NCBI GenBank assembly: GCA_030593185.1
Contig: JAUVHQ010000089.1
Span: forward strand, 1 to 7,975
DNA from: Bacteroidota bacterium
GTDB taxonomy: Bacteria; Bacteroidota; Bacteroidia; Bacteroidales; VadinHA17
Length of the DNA: 7,975 nucleotides
Direction of reading: 5' to 3'
Position 1 is the stretch's first letter; every line of letters begins with the position of its first letter. This document shows, piece after piece, positions 1 through 6,116 of the stretch. The notes under the pieces are model-generated. The model was given only the letters and a program-made list of their open reading frames with translations, did no database searches and was not told where the DNA came from. A program made the position numbers and the translations under genes.

Positions 1-22
1 GTTTTAGATATTAATAATAAGC

Positions 23-29
23 AGGAGGG
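23..29 (+). promoter_or_regulatory. Strong Shine-Dalgarno for the CotH-like gene
   Basis: AGGAGGG lies six bases before the ATG at 36. This is an unusually good ribosome binding site for a genome where several other genes here have none, and it fixes the start of the first gene. Confidence 0.8.
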
Positions 30-35
30 AAAAAA

Positions 36-1115
36 ATGAAACAACTACTTGGACTGTTTGTTTTCTTAACGCTGGGAATTACTTTATGGGCTCAGGAACC
101 GGATGATTCACCGGTTATTACACCTGGCAATAAACTAATAGAGGATAACAGCACGGATATTGGTTTGTTCTGTAAGGAAAAACCCTTTGTTTGTGACTTA
201 ACCTTTGATATAAAAAAATTCTCAAGAGAAAAATATAAAGATCAATATCAGGAAGCCAAACTGACTTACTATTTAAATGATAGTGTTGATCTTGAAAAGA
301 CAATACGTCTCAAAGCTCGTGGTATATTTAGAAAAAGTCATTGTTACCTGCCTCCAATTAAGATCAACATGAAGAAGGCTGAAATTCAATCAGGCGAGCT
401 AAAAGGGATAAAGAAGCTGAAATTGGTAACGTGTTGCAAGTATAGCAGAACATATGAGCAATATGTACTGAAAGAATATCTGACCTATAAACTTTATAAT
501 CTGCTTACCGATTGCAGCTTCCGGGTACGACTGATGCAAATTCGTTATGTTGATATCGGTAGAAAAAAACCAAAAGAATACATCAGTTATAGTTTTGCCA
601 TCGAAGATGTTGATGTGTTGGCAGAACGCAATAATGCGATTAAGATTAAAATAAATACCCTTAACCAGAACTGCATTGATAAAGCATCTATGAATCGCGT
701 AGCGCTTTTTCAATTTATGATAGGTAATACAGACTGGTCGGTGACTGGCCTGCATAATTTAAAGCTGCTCAAATTGAATGATCATCTAAAGGTAACTCCT
801 TTTGTTGTTCCATATGATTTCGACTATTCTGGTTTTGTGAATACTCACTATTCTATTCCTGCTGAGAAATTAATGTTAGATAATGTCAGAGAAAGATTGT
901 TTCAGGGAATTTGCTGTACCTGCGAAGAGTATGAAGCAACTATACAGGAATTCCTTGACAAGAAAGATAGTATTTACCAAACGATCCTGGAATTTGAATA
1001 TTTTGAAGATCGGACAAGAAATGAAGTTCTTGCATACATCGACGATTTTTTTAACATTATTGAATCGGATAATTTAATTAGCTGGAATATTTTCGACTCA
1101 TGTAAGAAATATTAA
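36..1115 (+). CDS. Secreted CotH-kinase-like protein of unknown function
   Basis: The protein has 359 residues. Seen: a signal peptide at residues 1-19 (hydrophobic core, likely cleavage A19|Q20), so it is exported to the periplasm or beyond. The mature part has no further membrane segment. Motifs recall the CotH protein-kinase family: an ARG motif at 94-96 inside a strand-rich N-terminal region, a lysine-rich stretch at 124-129, GNTDW at 230-234, HN at 240-241 and PYDFDYSG at 259-266. In CotH the last two regions would correspond to the catalytic loop and the metal-binding DFD. The family link is made by eye and is distant; I recognise the pattern from Bacteroidota proteins that are usually annotated as hypothetical. 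The protein has eleven cysteines, including CC at 133-134 and CCTC at 293-296, which is many for an exported protein. The start is fixed by a strong Shine-Dalgarno. The gene stands alone and converges on the exbD operon. The substrate is unknown. Confidence 0.7.
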   Translation: MKQLLGLFVFLTLGITLWAQEPDDSPVITPGNKLIEDNSTDIGLFCKEKPFVCDLTFDIKKFSREKYKDQYQEAKLTYYLNDSVDLEKTIRLKARGIFRKSHCYLPPIKINMKKAEIQSGELKGIKKLKLVTCCKYSRTYEQYVLKEYLTYKLYNLLTDCSFRVRLMQIRYVDIGRKKPKEYISYSFAIEDVDVLAERNNAIKIKINTLNQNCIDKASMNRVALFQFMIGNTDWSVTGLHNLKLLKLNDHLKVTPFVVPYDFDYSGFVNTHYSIPAEKLMLDNVRERLFQGICCTCEEYEATIQEFLDKKDSIYQTILEFEYFEDRTRNEVLAYIDDFFNIIESDNLISWNIFDSCKKY

Positions 1116-1261
1116 TCAGACTTCTTCCCATGGCAAACCCTCAACTCAAAACCCGGAAACCGAAGAAGTGACAACAGCAGTAACATGAACAAATAGATAG
1201 TGGATGTGTGATGAGTATTATTGGAGAGATGTTTATTATGCACATAAAACGGAGAAGGGAA

Positions 1262-1295
1262 GTAAAAAAAAGAGGAACAAATAATTGTCCCTCTT
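1262..1295 (-). terminator. Rho-independent terminator of the exb operon
   Basis: Read on the minus strand, an 11-base-pair stem (arms 1285-1295 and 1270-1280, one G-U pair) with a four-base loop is followed directly by a run of about eight T. It begins 22 bases after the stop of the last exbD. The opposite strand has no comparable T run, so it serves mainly the minus-strand operon, although the convergent upstream gene also ends nearby at 1115. Confidence 0.85.
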
Positions 1296-1316
1296 ATAAA
1301 TCTATTTTGCAATGTA

Positions 1317-1787
1317 TTACAATTCTTCCACTTTACGGGCTGAATAACTGATTTTTAATGCCTGAGCACGACGCAAAGATTGCTTTACATCGATTACAGT
1401 TCCCATTCTTGTATCCGCATCAATTTTAAGTGAAACGGTCATTTTATTTCTGTCGTTTTCATCCATAGCATCACGTTCCTGTGCAATAAAATCCACTATA
1501 TCAGCAACATCTCTAAACTGATCATTTAATTGGATCCGTGGTTCTGTTCCAAACATTTGCTGGAACGAACGAAGTGGTTGTCCCATATAAATATAGCTTA
1601 CCAGGGATTTTTTTTCAAGTTTTCTGGCTTCGGTAGCATCAGGAACTTTTACAGTGATCATGAGGTTAACCTCTTTCATCACTGTTGTTGTCATAAAGAA
1701 AAACAGTAGCATAAAGACAATATCAGGCAATGATGCTGTATTGATTTCTCCTACACCTTTTTTCCCTTTTTTTGAAAATCTGGACAT
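1317..1787 (-). CDS. exbD: ExbD/TolR-family biopolymer transport protein (short copy)
   Basis: This is a 156-residue inner-membrane protein of the ExbD/TolR family. It is the proton-channel partner of ExbB and couples the proton motive force to TonB-type or Tol-type envelope machinery. Seen: a short basic cytoplasmic N-terminus (residues 1-12), one transmembrane helix at about 19-39 carrying the family's essential aspartate (D22 in SLPDIVFMLLFF), then a periplasmic domain ending in the usual TRMGTVIDVKQ..LR region at about 127-140. It is the last gene of the operon, three bases after the longer exbD. Its ribosome binding site GGAGG lies in the final codons of that gene, so translation is probably coupled. 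The length is normal for the family. The energised partner (TonB or another) is not in the window. Confidence 0.92.
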   Translation of the reverse strand: MSRFSKKGKKGVGEINTASLPDIVFMLLFFFMTTTVMKEVNLMITVKVPDATEARKLEKKSLVSYIYMGQPLRSFQQMFGTEPRIQLNDQFRDVADIVDFIAQERDAMDENDRNKMTVSLKIDADTRMGTVIDVKQSLRRAQALKISYSARKVEEL

Positions 1788-1790
1788 GGC

Positions 1791-2375
1791 TTATTTTCCT
1801 CCGATATTTTTAGGTTCCGCTTCAGAAAGTACTGAGGGATAATAATGTTTTACTGCTTCCGTTTGATCTTCAGTGAGTTCATCAAATTTCTCCCCGAATT
1901 GCTGAATTGATATCTCATCTCTAAGTTCCTGTTTGGCTGCAACAAGTTCGTTTTGAACCCGGATATACATTCCGTATGATGTTCCTCTGTCATTTCGCAG
2001 AGAGATAACAGGGTTTTTTGTAATATATACACTACCAAAAAACGGCAATTCCTTGATCTCTTTTTCAGGAAGATTCTCTGCATTATTTGGATTAGCTATA
2101 AAATCTTTGGCTTTTTGACGGAGCTGATGTATATCCATGGGTTTGTTTTCAACCAGTAGTTCATCGTTTTTATTAATAAGTACAACAAATACATTTCTTT
2201 CCTTGATCTTATCAGAAGTGTCCTCCTGTTGGTCTTCATCAGGAAGTCGGGGCAGTCGGCGTTGCAAACCGGTATCGACATCCATTGTAGTTGTAATCAG
2301 GAAAAAGATCAATAAAAGGAATGCGATGTCAGCCATCGAACCAGCGTTAATTGGCGATAATTCCCTTTTTCCCAT
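1791..2375 (-). CDS. exbD: ExbD/TolR-family biopolymer transport protein (long copy)
   Basis: This is a second ExbD/TolR-family protein, 194 residues, longer than the usual 130-150. Seen: an N-terminal INAGSMADIAFLLLIFFL segment with the channel aspartate at D16 and one transmembrane helix at about 13-31. MDVDTGL then leads into a proline- and charge-rich periplasmic stretch at about 40-60, and a periplasmic domain with an insertion at about 85-125. Two different ExbD proteins after one ExbB is a common arrangement in Bacteroidota and suggests a hetero-oligomeric motor; that is inference. No Shine-Dalgarno is visible before the ATG, but the start is supported by the conserved N-terminal motif. 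The gene starts 47 bases after the upstream membrane-protein gene. Confidence 0.92.
   Translation of the reverse strand: MGKRELSPINAGSMADIAFLLLIFFLITTTMDVDTGLQRRLPRLPDEDQQEDTSDKIKERNVFVVLINKNDELLVENKPMDIHQLRQKAKDFIANPNNAENLPEKEIKELPFFGSVYITKNPVISLRNDRGTSYGMYIRVQNELVAAKQELRDEISIQQFGEKFDELTEDQTEAVKHYYPSVLSEAEPKNIGGK
1798..1802 (-). promoter_or_regulatory. Shine-Dalgarno of the short exbD, inside the end of the long exbD
   Basis: GGAGG on the minus strand forms part of the two glycine codons just before the stop of the long exbD and lies ten bases before the ATG of the short one. This layout favours translational coupling of the two ExbD proteins. Confidence 0.7.
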
Positions 2376-2422
2376 AGTAATATTTTTAAAGGAGAACTAA
2401 ATTATATGGTCCTCCGGTTATG

Positions 2423-2881
2423 TTATTTAAAATATTTTGAAATTTCAGAATACAGGATTGAAAGCACGGCCAAACCTGCAAGAATATATGTTGTAAAAAG
2501 TCCTGTTCCTGCAATTTTAAGTATTCCCGGAATATTATCTGTTCCTGTATAGCCGGGTATTTTCAGCACCTCATTCGAAGCAAGTGTGTATGCAACAAAA
2601 ATTAGTATAGCAACTCCAAGAAGAATAAATAAACCACTTTTTGCTGATTTGGGATTAGAAACGAGGTTAATTATAGGAAATATCAATGCTAATCCTGCCG
2701 TAATTATTACCAGGATAGCAGCCCAGATAAGAATTTTTCCGGTAATTACCGGTTCTTCCATATTTGTACCTTCAGTTCCGGGAACCAGCTTGCCGAAGTA
2801 AAAAAATGCGACAAGCACAACTGAGATCCCCATGAGAACATAAAGGATTATGGAAATTGTCTTTCTAATTGTATTATCCAT
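2423..2881 (-). CDS. Small four-helix membrane protein in the exb operon
   Basis: The protein has 152 residues and no function I recognise. Seen: four hydrophobic segments at about 8-28, 48-74, 83-100 and 126-148, short polar loops, and no catalytic-looking motif. A loop at about 31-44 is rich in Gly, Glu and Thr, and another at 104-118 contains PGYTGTDNIPG. The gene begins eight bases after the exbB stop. Its AAGGA ribosome binding site (2887-2891) overlaps that stop codon, so it is cotranscribed and probably coupled to exbB. A small membrane protein between exbB and the exbD pair is, from memory, a recurring arrangement in Bacteroidota. An accessory or assembly subunit of the motor is the natural guess, inferred from position only. 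Confidence 0.85.
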   Translation of the reverse strand: MDNTIRKTISIILYVLMGISVVLVAFFYFGKLVPGTEGTNMEEPVITGKILIWAAILVIITAGLALIFPIINLVSNPKSAKSGLFILLGVAILIFVAYTLASNEVLKIPGYTGTDNIPGILKIAGTGLFTTYILAGLAVLSILYSEISKYFK

Positions 2882-2889
2882 AATTATCC

Positions 2890-3723
2890 TTATTTTTTAA
2901 GGTTGTGTTTTATAAGCATATCAATTAATGTGATGGATGAATCCTCCATGGAATTAACAAGGTTGTCTATTTTTGACAAGATGTAGTTATAGAATATCTG
3001 AAGAATAACGGCTATAATCAAACCAGTAACTGTAGTAATCAAAGCAATTTGAATACCACCGGCAACAAGTTGTGCAGATACATTACCAGCCATACGAATC
3101 TGGTCAAATGCTGCGATCATACCAATAACTGTTCCCATAAATCCCAACATCGGTGCAATAGCTATGAATAAGGAGATCCATGAAAGGTTTTTCTCGAGCA
3201 ATCCCATTTGAACGCTTCCGTATGAAATAAGTGATTTTTCGGCAGCTTCAACACCTTCATCAGCCCTGTCAAGTCCCTGGTAGAAAATGCTAGCCACAGG
3301 TCCGCGTGTATCACGGCAAACCTCTTTTGCAGCATCAATTCCGCCTGATTCAAGAGCAGATTCAACTTTACTAAGCAATTTCTCGGTATTGGTTGTTGCA
3401 AGATTAAGATAAATGATCCTTTCGATTGCGAGAGCAAGACCAAAAATAAGGCATAATAACAGTGCACCCATAAATGATGCGCCACCTTCAATAAATTTGG
3501 CTTTAATTTTTTTGTGTAATTCGCCTCTTACTTCAGCTTCGGCTTCGTCACTTTCAATGGCTACCGGCTCTTCAATTGCTGTTACTACAGTATCAACTGC
3601 GGCAGAATCTGCAACTTGTTCAACAGCCGTTGTATCGACCGGTTCATCCTGAGCTAAAGCATTTATTGACGCTCCAAAGCTAAGCATCACAAGTACTGCT
3701 ACAAATGCAAAAAGTTTTTTCAT
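2890..3723 (-). CDS. exbB: MotA/TolQ/ExbB proton channel family protein with signal peptide
   Basis: This 277-residue inner-membrane protein forms the stator-like pentamer that, with ExbD, converts proton flow into mechanical work for envelope transport. Seen: a signal peptide at 1-24 (cleavage near ALA|Q), then an acidic linker rich in Ala, Val, Asp and Thr at about 25-68. Transmembrane helix 1 lies at about 80-101 and a cytoplasmic region at about 102-177. Helix 2 at about 180-206 carries the family signature APMLGFMGTVIGMIAAF, and helix 3 at about 218-245 carries ALITTVTGLIIAV. The family is certain; whether it drives TonB, Tol or another system cannot be told here. It is the first gene of a four-gene operon with the unknown membrane protein and two exbD genes. 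No Shine-Dalgarno is visible, but the start gives a proper signal peptide. Confidence 0.93.
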   Translation of the reverse strand: MKKLFAFVAVLVMLSFGASINALAQDEPVDTTAVEQVADSAAVDTVVTAIEEPVAIESDEAEAEVRGELHKKIKAKFIEGGASFMGALLLCLIFGLALAIERIIYLNLATTNTEKLLSKVESALESGGIDAAKEVCRDTRGPVASIFYQGLDRADEGVEAAEKSLISYGSVQMGLLEKNLSWISLFIAIAPMLGFMGTVIGMIAAFDQIRMAGNVSAQLVAGGIQIALITTVTGLIIAVILQIFYNYILSKIDNLVNSMEDSSITLIDMLIKHNLKK

Positions 3724-3761
3724 GGTTTGATTTCAATTTTAGTTATTAAAAATTTCGGTTT

Positions 3762-3793
3762 GCAATTTATTAATTTGTTTTTTGTTATCAAAA
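3762..3793 (-). promoter_or_regulatory. Possible Bacteroidota-type promoter of the exb operon
   Basis: On the minus strand TTTTG (3789-3793) is followed after 19 bases by TAAATTGC (3762-3769). This resembles the Bacteroidota -33 TTTG and -7 TAnnTTTG elements, with imperfect agreement at -7. It lies about 40 bases before the exbB start. AT-rich DNA makes chance matches frequent, so this is tentative. Confidence 0.25.
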
Positions 3794-3814
3794 CTTTATA
3801 TTCGAATCTTCCTG

Positions 3815-3856
3815 CCCTCCTGTTCTCATTCACGACCCTTCTGTTCTCATCCCTCT
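3815..3856. repeat. Imperfect tandem 21-base direct repeat
   Basis: Two adjacent 21-base units (3815-3835 and 3836-3856) share the ten-base core CTGTTCTCAT at 3820-3829 and 3841-3850, with differences mainly at the right end. They sit in the pyrimidine-rich gap between exbB and tRNA-Ser. No function is evident. Confidence 0.5.
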
Positions 3857-3924
3857 TTAGTAAAACCAATAAACTTCACAGAACAATAATCTAATCTGTA
3901 TCTTCCTCAAACTCCGTTTTTAAG

Positions 3925-4014
3925 CGGAGAGAGAGGGATTCGAACCCTCGGTACTGTTTCACACAGCACACACGCTTTCCAGGCGTGCACCTTCAACCGC
4001 TCGGTCACCTCTCC
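3925..4014 (-). tRNA. tRNA-Ser (anticodon GGA)
   Basis: This is a 90-nucleotide type II tRNA that reads UCC/UCU serine codons. Seen on the minus strand: acceptor stem GGAGAGG paired with TCTCTCC (last pair G-U), a D-arm with GACCGAGCGGTTGAAGGT, and anticodon stem CACGC/GCGTG enclosing loop CTGGAAA with GGA at 3980-3978. A long serine-type variable arm follows, then T-arm GAGGG TTCGAAT CCCTC and discriminator G. The 3' CCA is not encoded and must be added. Just past the 3' end, CTCCG at 3912-3916 can pair with CGGAG at 3925-3929, a small hairpin that overlaps the acceptor strand and may mark processing or weak termination. Confidence 0.97.
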
Positions 4015-4182
4015 TCTGTCTCTATGTTGAACCCCACGGATTCAGGTGGCACAAAATACAAAAAATATGTAAAAAAAAAGAGTTTATAAATTTATTTCTA
4101 AACATAAGACTTTAGTAATCTGAATTATTCCCTGGTAACAGGGGTTTAATGTTCGCTAAACATTTAATAGTGAAAAGTATAT

Positions 4183-4956
4183 TTAATTATTCAGTTTAAA
4201 TAAATCCATGGCGTTTTGAGTAGTGATGTCAGCAATTTTTTCAATGGTAATATTGTGAAGTTCGGCGATCTTTCGTGCGGTATAAACCAGGTATGAACTT
4301 TCATTTCTTTTTCCGCGTTTTGGAACAGGTGCCAGGTAAGGAGAATCAGTTTCAAGAACAATATGTTTAGGATCGATATCTTTAACTACCTTATCAAGTC
4401 CGGCGTTCTTAAAAGTAACAATCCCGCCTATGCCAAGTTTGAATCCCATTGCTATGGCGCGGTGGGCCTGATCTAAATTACCGGTAAAACTATGAAATAT
4501 TCCTTTTGGGTAATCAGGTTTAAATTCATCAAGTATTTGAAATACCTCATCAAATGATTCCCTGATATGGATAACTACCGGCAGGTGATTATCGATAGCA
4601 AGAGTAATTTGTTCTCTGAAAGCTTTCATTTGTTCTTTTCTGTAGGTATTATCCCAATAAAGGTCAATGCCAATTTCACCTACAGCAATGAAGTTCTCTC
4701 TTAGAAGATGCTCCTGAACATTTTTAAGTATATCACGATAATTTTTTTTTACCGATGAGGGATGAAGGCCCATCATAGGAAAGCAAAAATCAGGATATTT
4801 ATTTACAAGAGCCAGCATTGGGTTAACTGACCGGGTGTCAATATTAGGAAGGCAGATTTTTTCTACTCCCTGTTGGATGGCTCTGTTTATTACCTGGTCA
4901 CGGTCATTATCAAATTCAGGCAAATACAGATGTGAGTGAGTATCAATGAATTGCAT
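4183..4956 (-). CDS. tatD: TatD-family metal-dependent hydrolase (DNase)
   Basis: This 257-residue protein is of normal TatD length. TatD enzymes are TIM-barrel metallohydrolases of the amidohydrolase superfamily with 3'-5' exonuclease activity on DNA and RNA, linked to DNA repair and nucleic-acid turnover in the cytoplasm. Seen: the HxH metal motif at H7 and H9 (DTHSHL), GLHP at 63-66, the bridging glutamate E94 in GEIGID, H130 in PVVIHIRES, H155 in GIFHSFTG, and the catalytic aspartate D204 in LETDSPYLAP. All expected ligands are present, so it should be active. Housekeeping assignment among paralogues (TatD versus YcfH/YjjV type) is uncertain; the sequence looks like the common Bacteroidota YcfH-like form. 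It appears to be a single gene, transcribed in the same direction as the tRNA and diverging from the HydC-like gene. No Shine-Dalgarno is visible. Confidence 0.95.
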   Translation of the reverse strand: MQFIDTHSHLYLPEFDNDRDQVINRAIQQGVEKICLPNIDTRSVNPMLALVNKYPDFCFPMMGLHPSSVKKNYRDILKNVQEHLLRENFIAVGEIGIDLYWDNTYRKEQMKAFREQITLAIDNHLPVVIHIRESFDEVFQILDEFKPDYPKGIFHSFTGNLDQAHRAIAMGFKLGIGGIVTFKNAGLDKVVKDIDPKHIVLETDSPYLAPVPKRGKRNESSYLVYTARKIAELHNITIEKIADITTQNAMDLFKLNN

Positions 4957-5134
4957 AGCGAGTTTTTTTATGTGCTAAAATATGAAAAAAAGCTGCTTCA
5001 TTTTATAAACAGCATTTTCTCATTAATAAATCATATTTACTTTATGTTGTAAAAAACATACGAAGGTGAAGTTTTTAACTTCGAAAAAGAAAAAATACAA
5101 AAGATTATGTTCATATTTGTTATGTATTGTTTTT

Positions 5135-5187
5135 TTTTATTTGCATAAACAACGAAAAACGGGAATAAATTTATGCAGCAAATAAAA
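5135..5187. repeat. Imperfect inverted repeat upstream of the HydC-like gene
   Basis: The left arm TTTTATTTGCATAAA (5135-5149) is the reverse complement of the right arm (5170-5187) apart from a three-base insertion in the right arm. The spacer is 20 bases. The repeat ends 37 bases before the ATG at 5225. Neither side has a stem followed by a T run of terminator type, so an operator or an RNA stem in the leader is more likely. It covers the candidate promoter elements given separately. Confidence 0.55.
5140..5173 (+). promoter_or_regulatory. Possible promoter of the HydC-HydB-like operon
   Basis: TTTG at 5140-5143 is followed after 22 bases by TAAATTTA at 5166-5173. This is close to the Bacteroidota pattern TTTG / TAnnTTTG, with one mismatch and a spacer slightly longer than usual. 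It falls inside the inverted repeat at 5135-5187, which would suit an operator. The match is weak in such AT-rich DNA. Confidence 0.25.
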
Positions 5188-5224
5188 AAATAATTAATAT
5201 CAATAATTGCCCAAATAAAACCAT

Positions 5225-6073
5225 ATGTACTTATCAGAAGTTTCAATTGAACTGGAATCAATTGTTGACGCAAGTATAAGAAAACATGGCAAGTTTCTTA
5301 TTGCTATTTTGCAGGATATTCAGAGACATTACAATTATCTCCCCGAGGATACAATGAAACTAGTTGCAGACAAATTAAAAATACCTCTTCGTGATATTTA
5401 TGGGGTTGCCAGTTTTTATAAAGCTTTTAGCTTTACTCAAAAAGGCAAGCACATTATAACCACATGCCTTGGTACTGCATGTCATGTTCGCGGAGGGAGC
5501 AGAATTGTAGATGCAATAACCAAAGAATTGGGTATAAAACCAGGTAAAACTACCGATGATTTAATGTTTTCACAGGAGACAGCAGCTTGTCTTGGTTGTT
5601 GCGCTATGGGGCCTATTACGGTTGTGGATGGTGTTTATCATTCTAATGTCAAACCTTCAATGGTTAAGAAAATTATTGAACAGGCAAAGATCGGCATAAA
5701 AAAGATCGACATAAAAAAACAGAAACAAATCTTTCCTGTTCAGGTTAGTTGTCCCAGATGTAACCATGGTTTAATGAACCCCGAACACCTTATTGATAGT
5801 TTTCCTTGCATTCATATTACTGTATCATTTGGTCGCAAACATGGTTGGCTAAGGTTATCATCGCTTTATGGTAGTTTTAATATTGAATCGGAATATGAAA
5901 TACCGATAGACACTGAATTAAACTGCTTTTGTCCCCATTGCCACGAAGAGTTAACAAGTAGTTCTGAATGTCCTATATGTGGTGTAAATATGGTTCCCAT
6001 GATTATTCGTGGTGGCGGAACTGTGCATTTCTGTCCTCGCCGCGGTTGTAAAGGACATATATTAGATGTATAA
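5225..6073 (+). CDS. HydC/NuoE-like [2Fe-2S] subunit with cysteine-rich C-terminal extension
   Basis: This 282-residue protein exceeds the usual 150-170 of NuoE/HydC. Seen: an N-terminal helical region at about 1-70 with typical sequence (LPEDTMKLVADKL, DIYGVASFYKAF), then a thioredoxin-like ferredoxin domain at about 75-155 with the four expected ligands C81, C86 (CLGTAC) and C122, C126 (CLGCC). C125 is an extra cysteine. After a lysine-rich linker (about 156-173) comes a tail of about 107 residues with CPRC at 176-179, CFCPHC at 234-239, CPIC at 249-252 and CPRRGC at 270-275, which looks like zinc-ribbon or rubredoxin-like knuckles. Known role of the family: electron transfer next to the NADH/FMN subunit. 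Its partner follows after 43 bases. No other complex I gene is visible, so a soluble NADH-dependent hydrogenase or similar complex is more likely than respiratory complex I. The start lacks a clear Shine-Dalgarno but suits the family N-terminus. Confidence 0.9.
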   Translation: MYLSEVSIELESIVDASIRKHGKFLIAILQDIQRHYNYLPEDTMKLVADKLKIPLRDIYGVASFYKAFSFTQKGKHIITTCLGTACHVRGGSRIVDAITKELGIKPGKTTDDLMFSQETAACLGCCAMGPITVVDGVYHSNVKPSMVKKIIEQAKIGIKKIDIKKQKQIFPVQVSCPRCNHGLMNPEHLIDSFPCIHITVSFGRKHGWLRLSSLYGSFNIESEYEIPIDTELNCFCPHCHEELTSSSECPICGVNMVPMIIRGGGTVHFCPRRGCKGHILDV

Positions 6074-6103
6074 TTTTTATCTGGCAATTTGTTATTAATA
6101 TTT

Positions 6104-6110
6104 AAGGAAA
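6104..6110 (+). promoter_or_regulatory. Ribosome binding site of the HydB-like gene
   Basis: AAGGAAA lies six bases before the ATG at 6117, in the 43-base gap after the HydC-like gene. It supports the chosen start over the in-frame Met codon 18. Confidence 0.6.
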
Positions 6111-6116
6111 AGGGAT

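Noticed and set aside
399..755. Minus-strand 118-codon open frame inside the CotH-like gene
   Set aside because: It is antisense to a gene with a clear signal peptide, Shine-Dalgarno and conserved motifs; its translation has no recognisable feature.
1112..1312. Minus-strand 66-codon open frame in the convergent gap
   Set aside because: It overlaps the terminator of the exb operon, has no ribosome binding site and its translation resembles no protein.
3162..3491. Second minus-strand frame inside exbB
   Set aside because: It is an out-of-frame shadow of the ExbB channel region, which has the family motifs in its own frame.
4130..4164. Two small hairpins downstream of tatD (CCCTG/CAGGG and AATGTT/AACATT) as a terminator
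   Set aside because: Stems are only five and six base pairs and neither is followed by a T run on the minus strand, so I did not list them as a terminator.
4992..5013. Imperfect palindrome GCTGCTT...AAACAGC upstream of tatD
   Set aside because: It matches at only six of seven pairs with a wide AT spacer; too weak to call an operator.
5068..5082. Short palindrome GAAGTT-TTT-AACTTC between tatD and the HydC-like gene
   Set aside because: Six-base arms in AT-rich DNA are expected by chance, and no promoter or T run is placed to give it a role.
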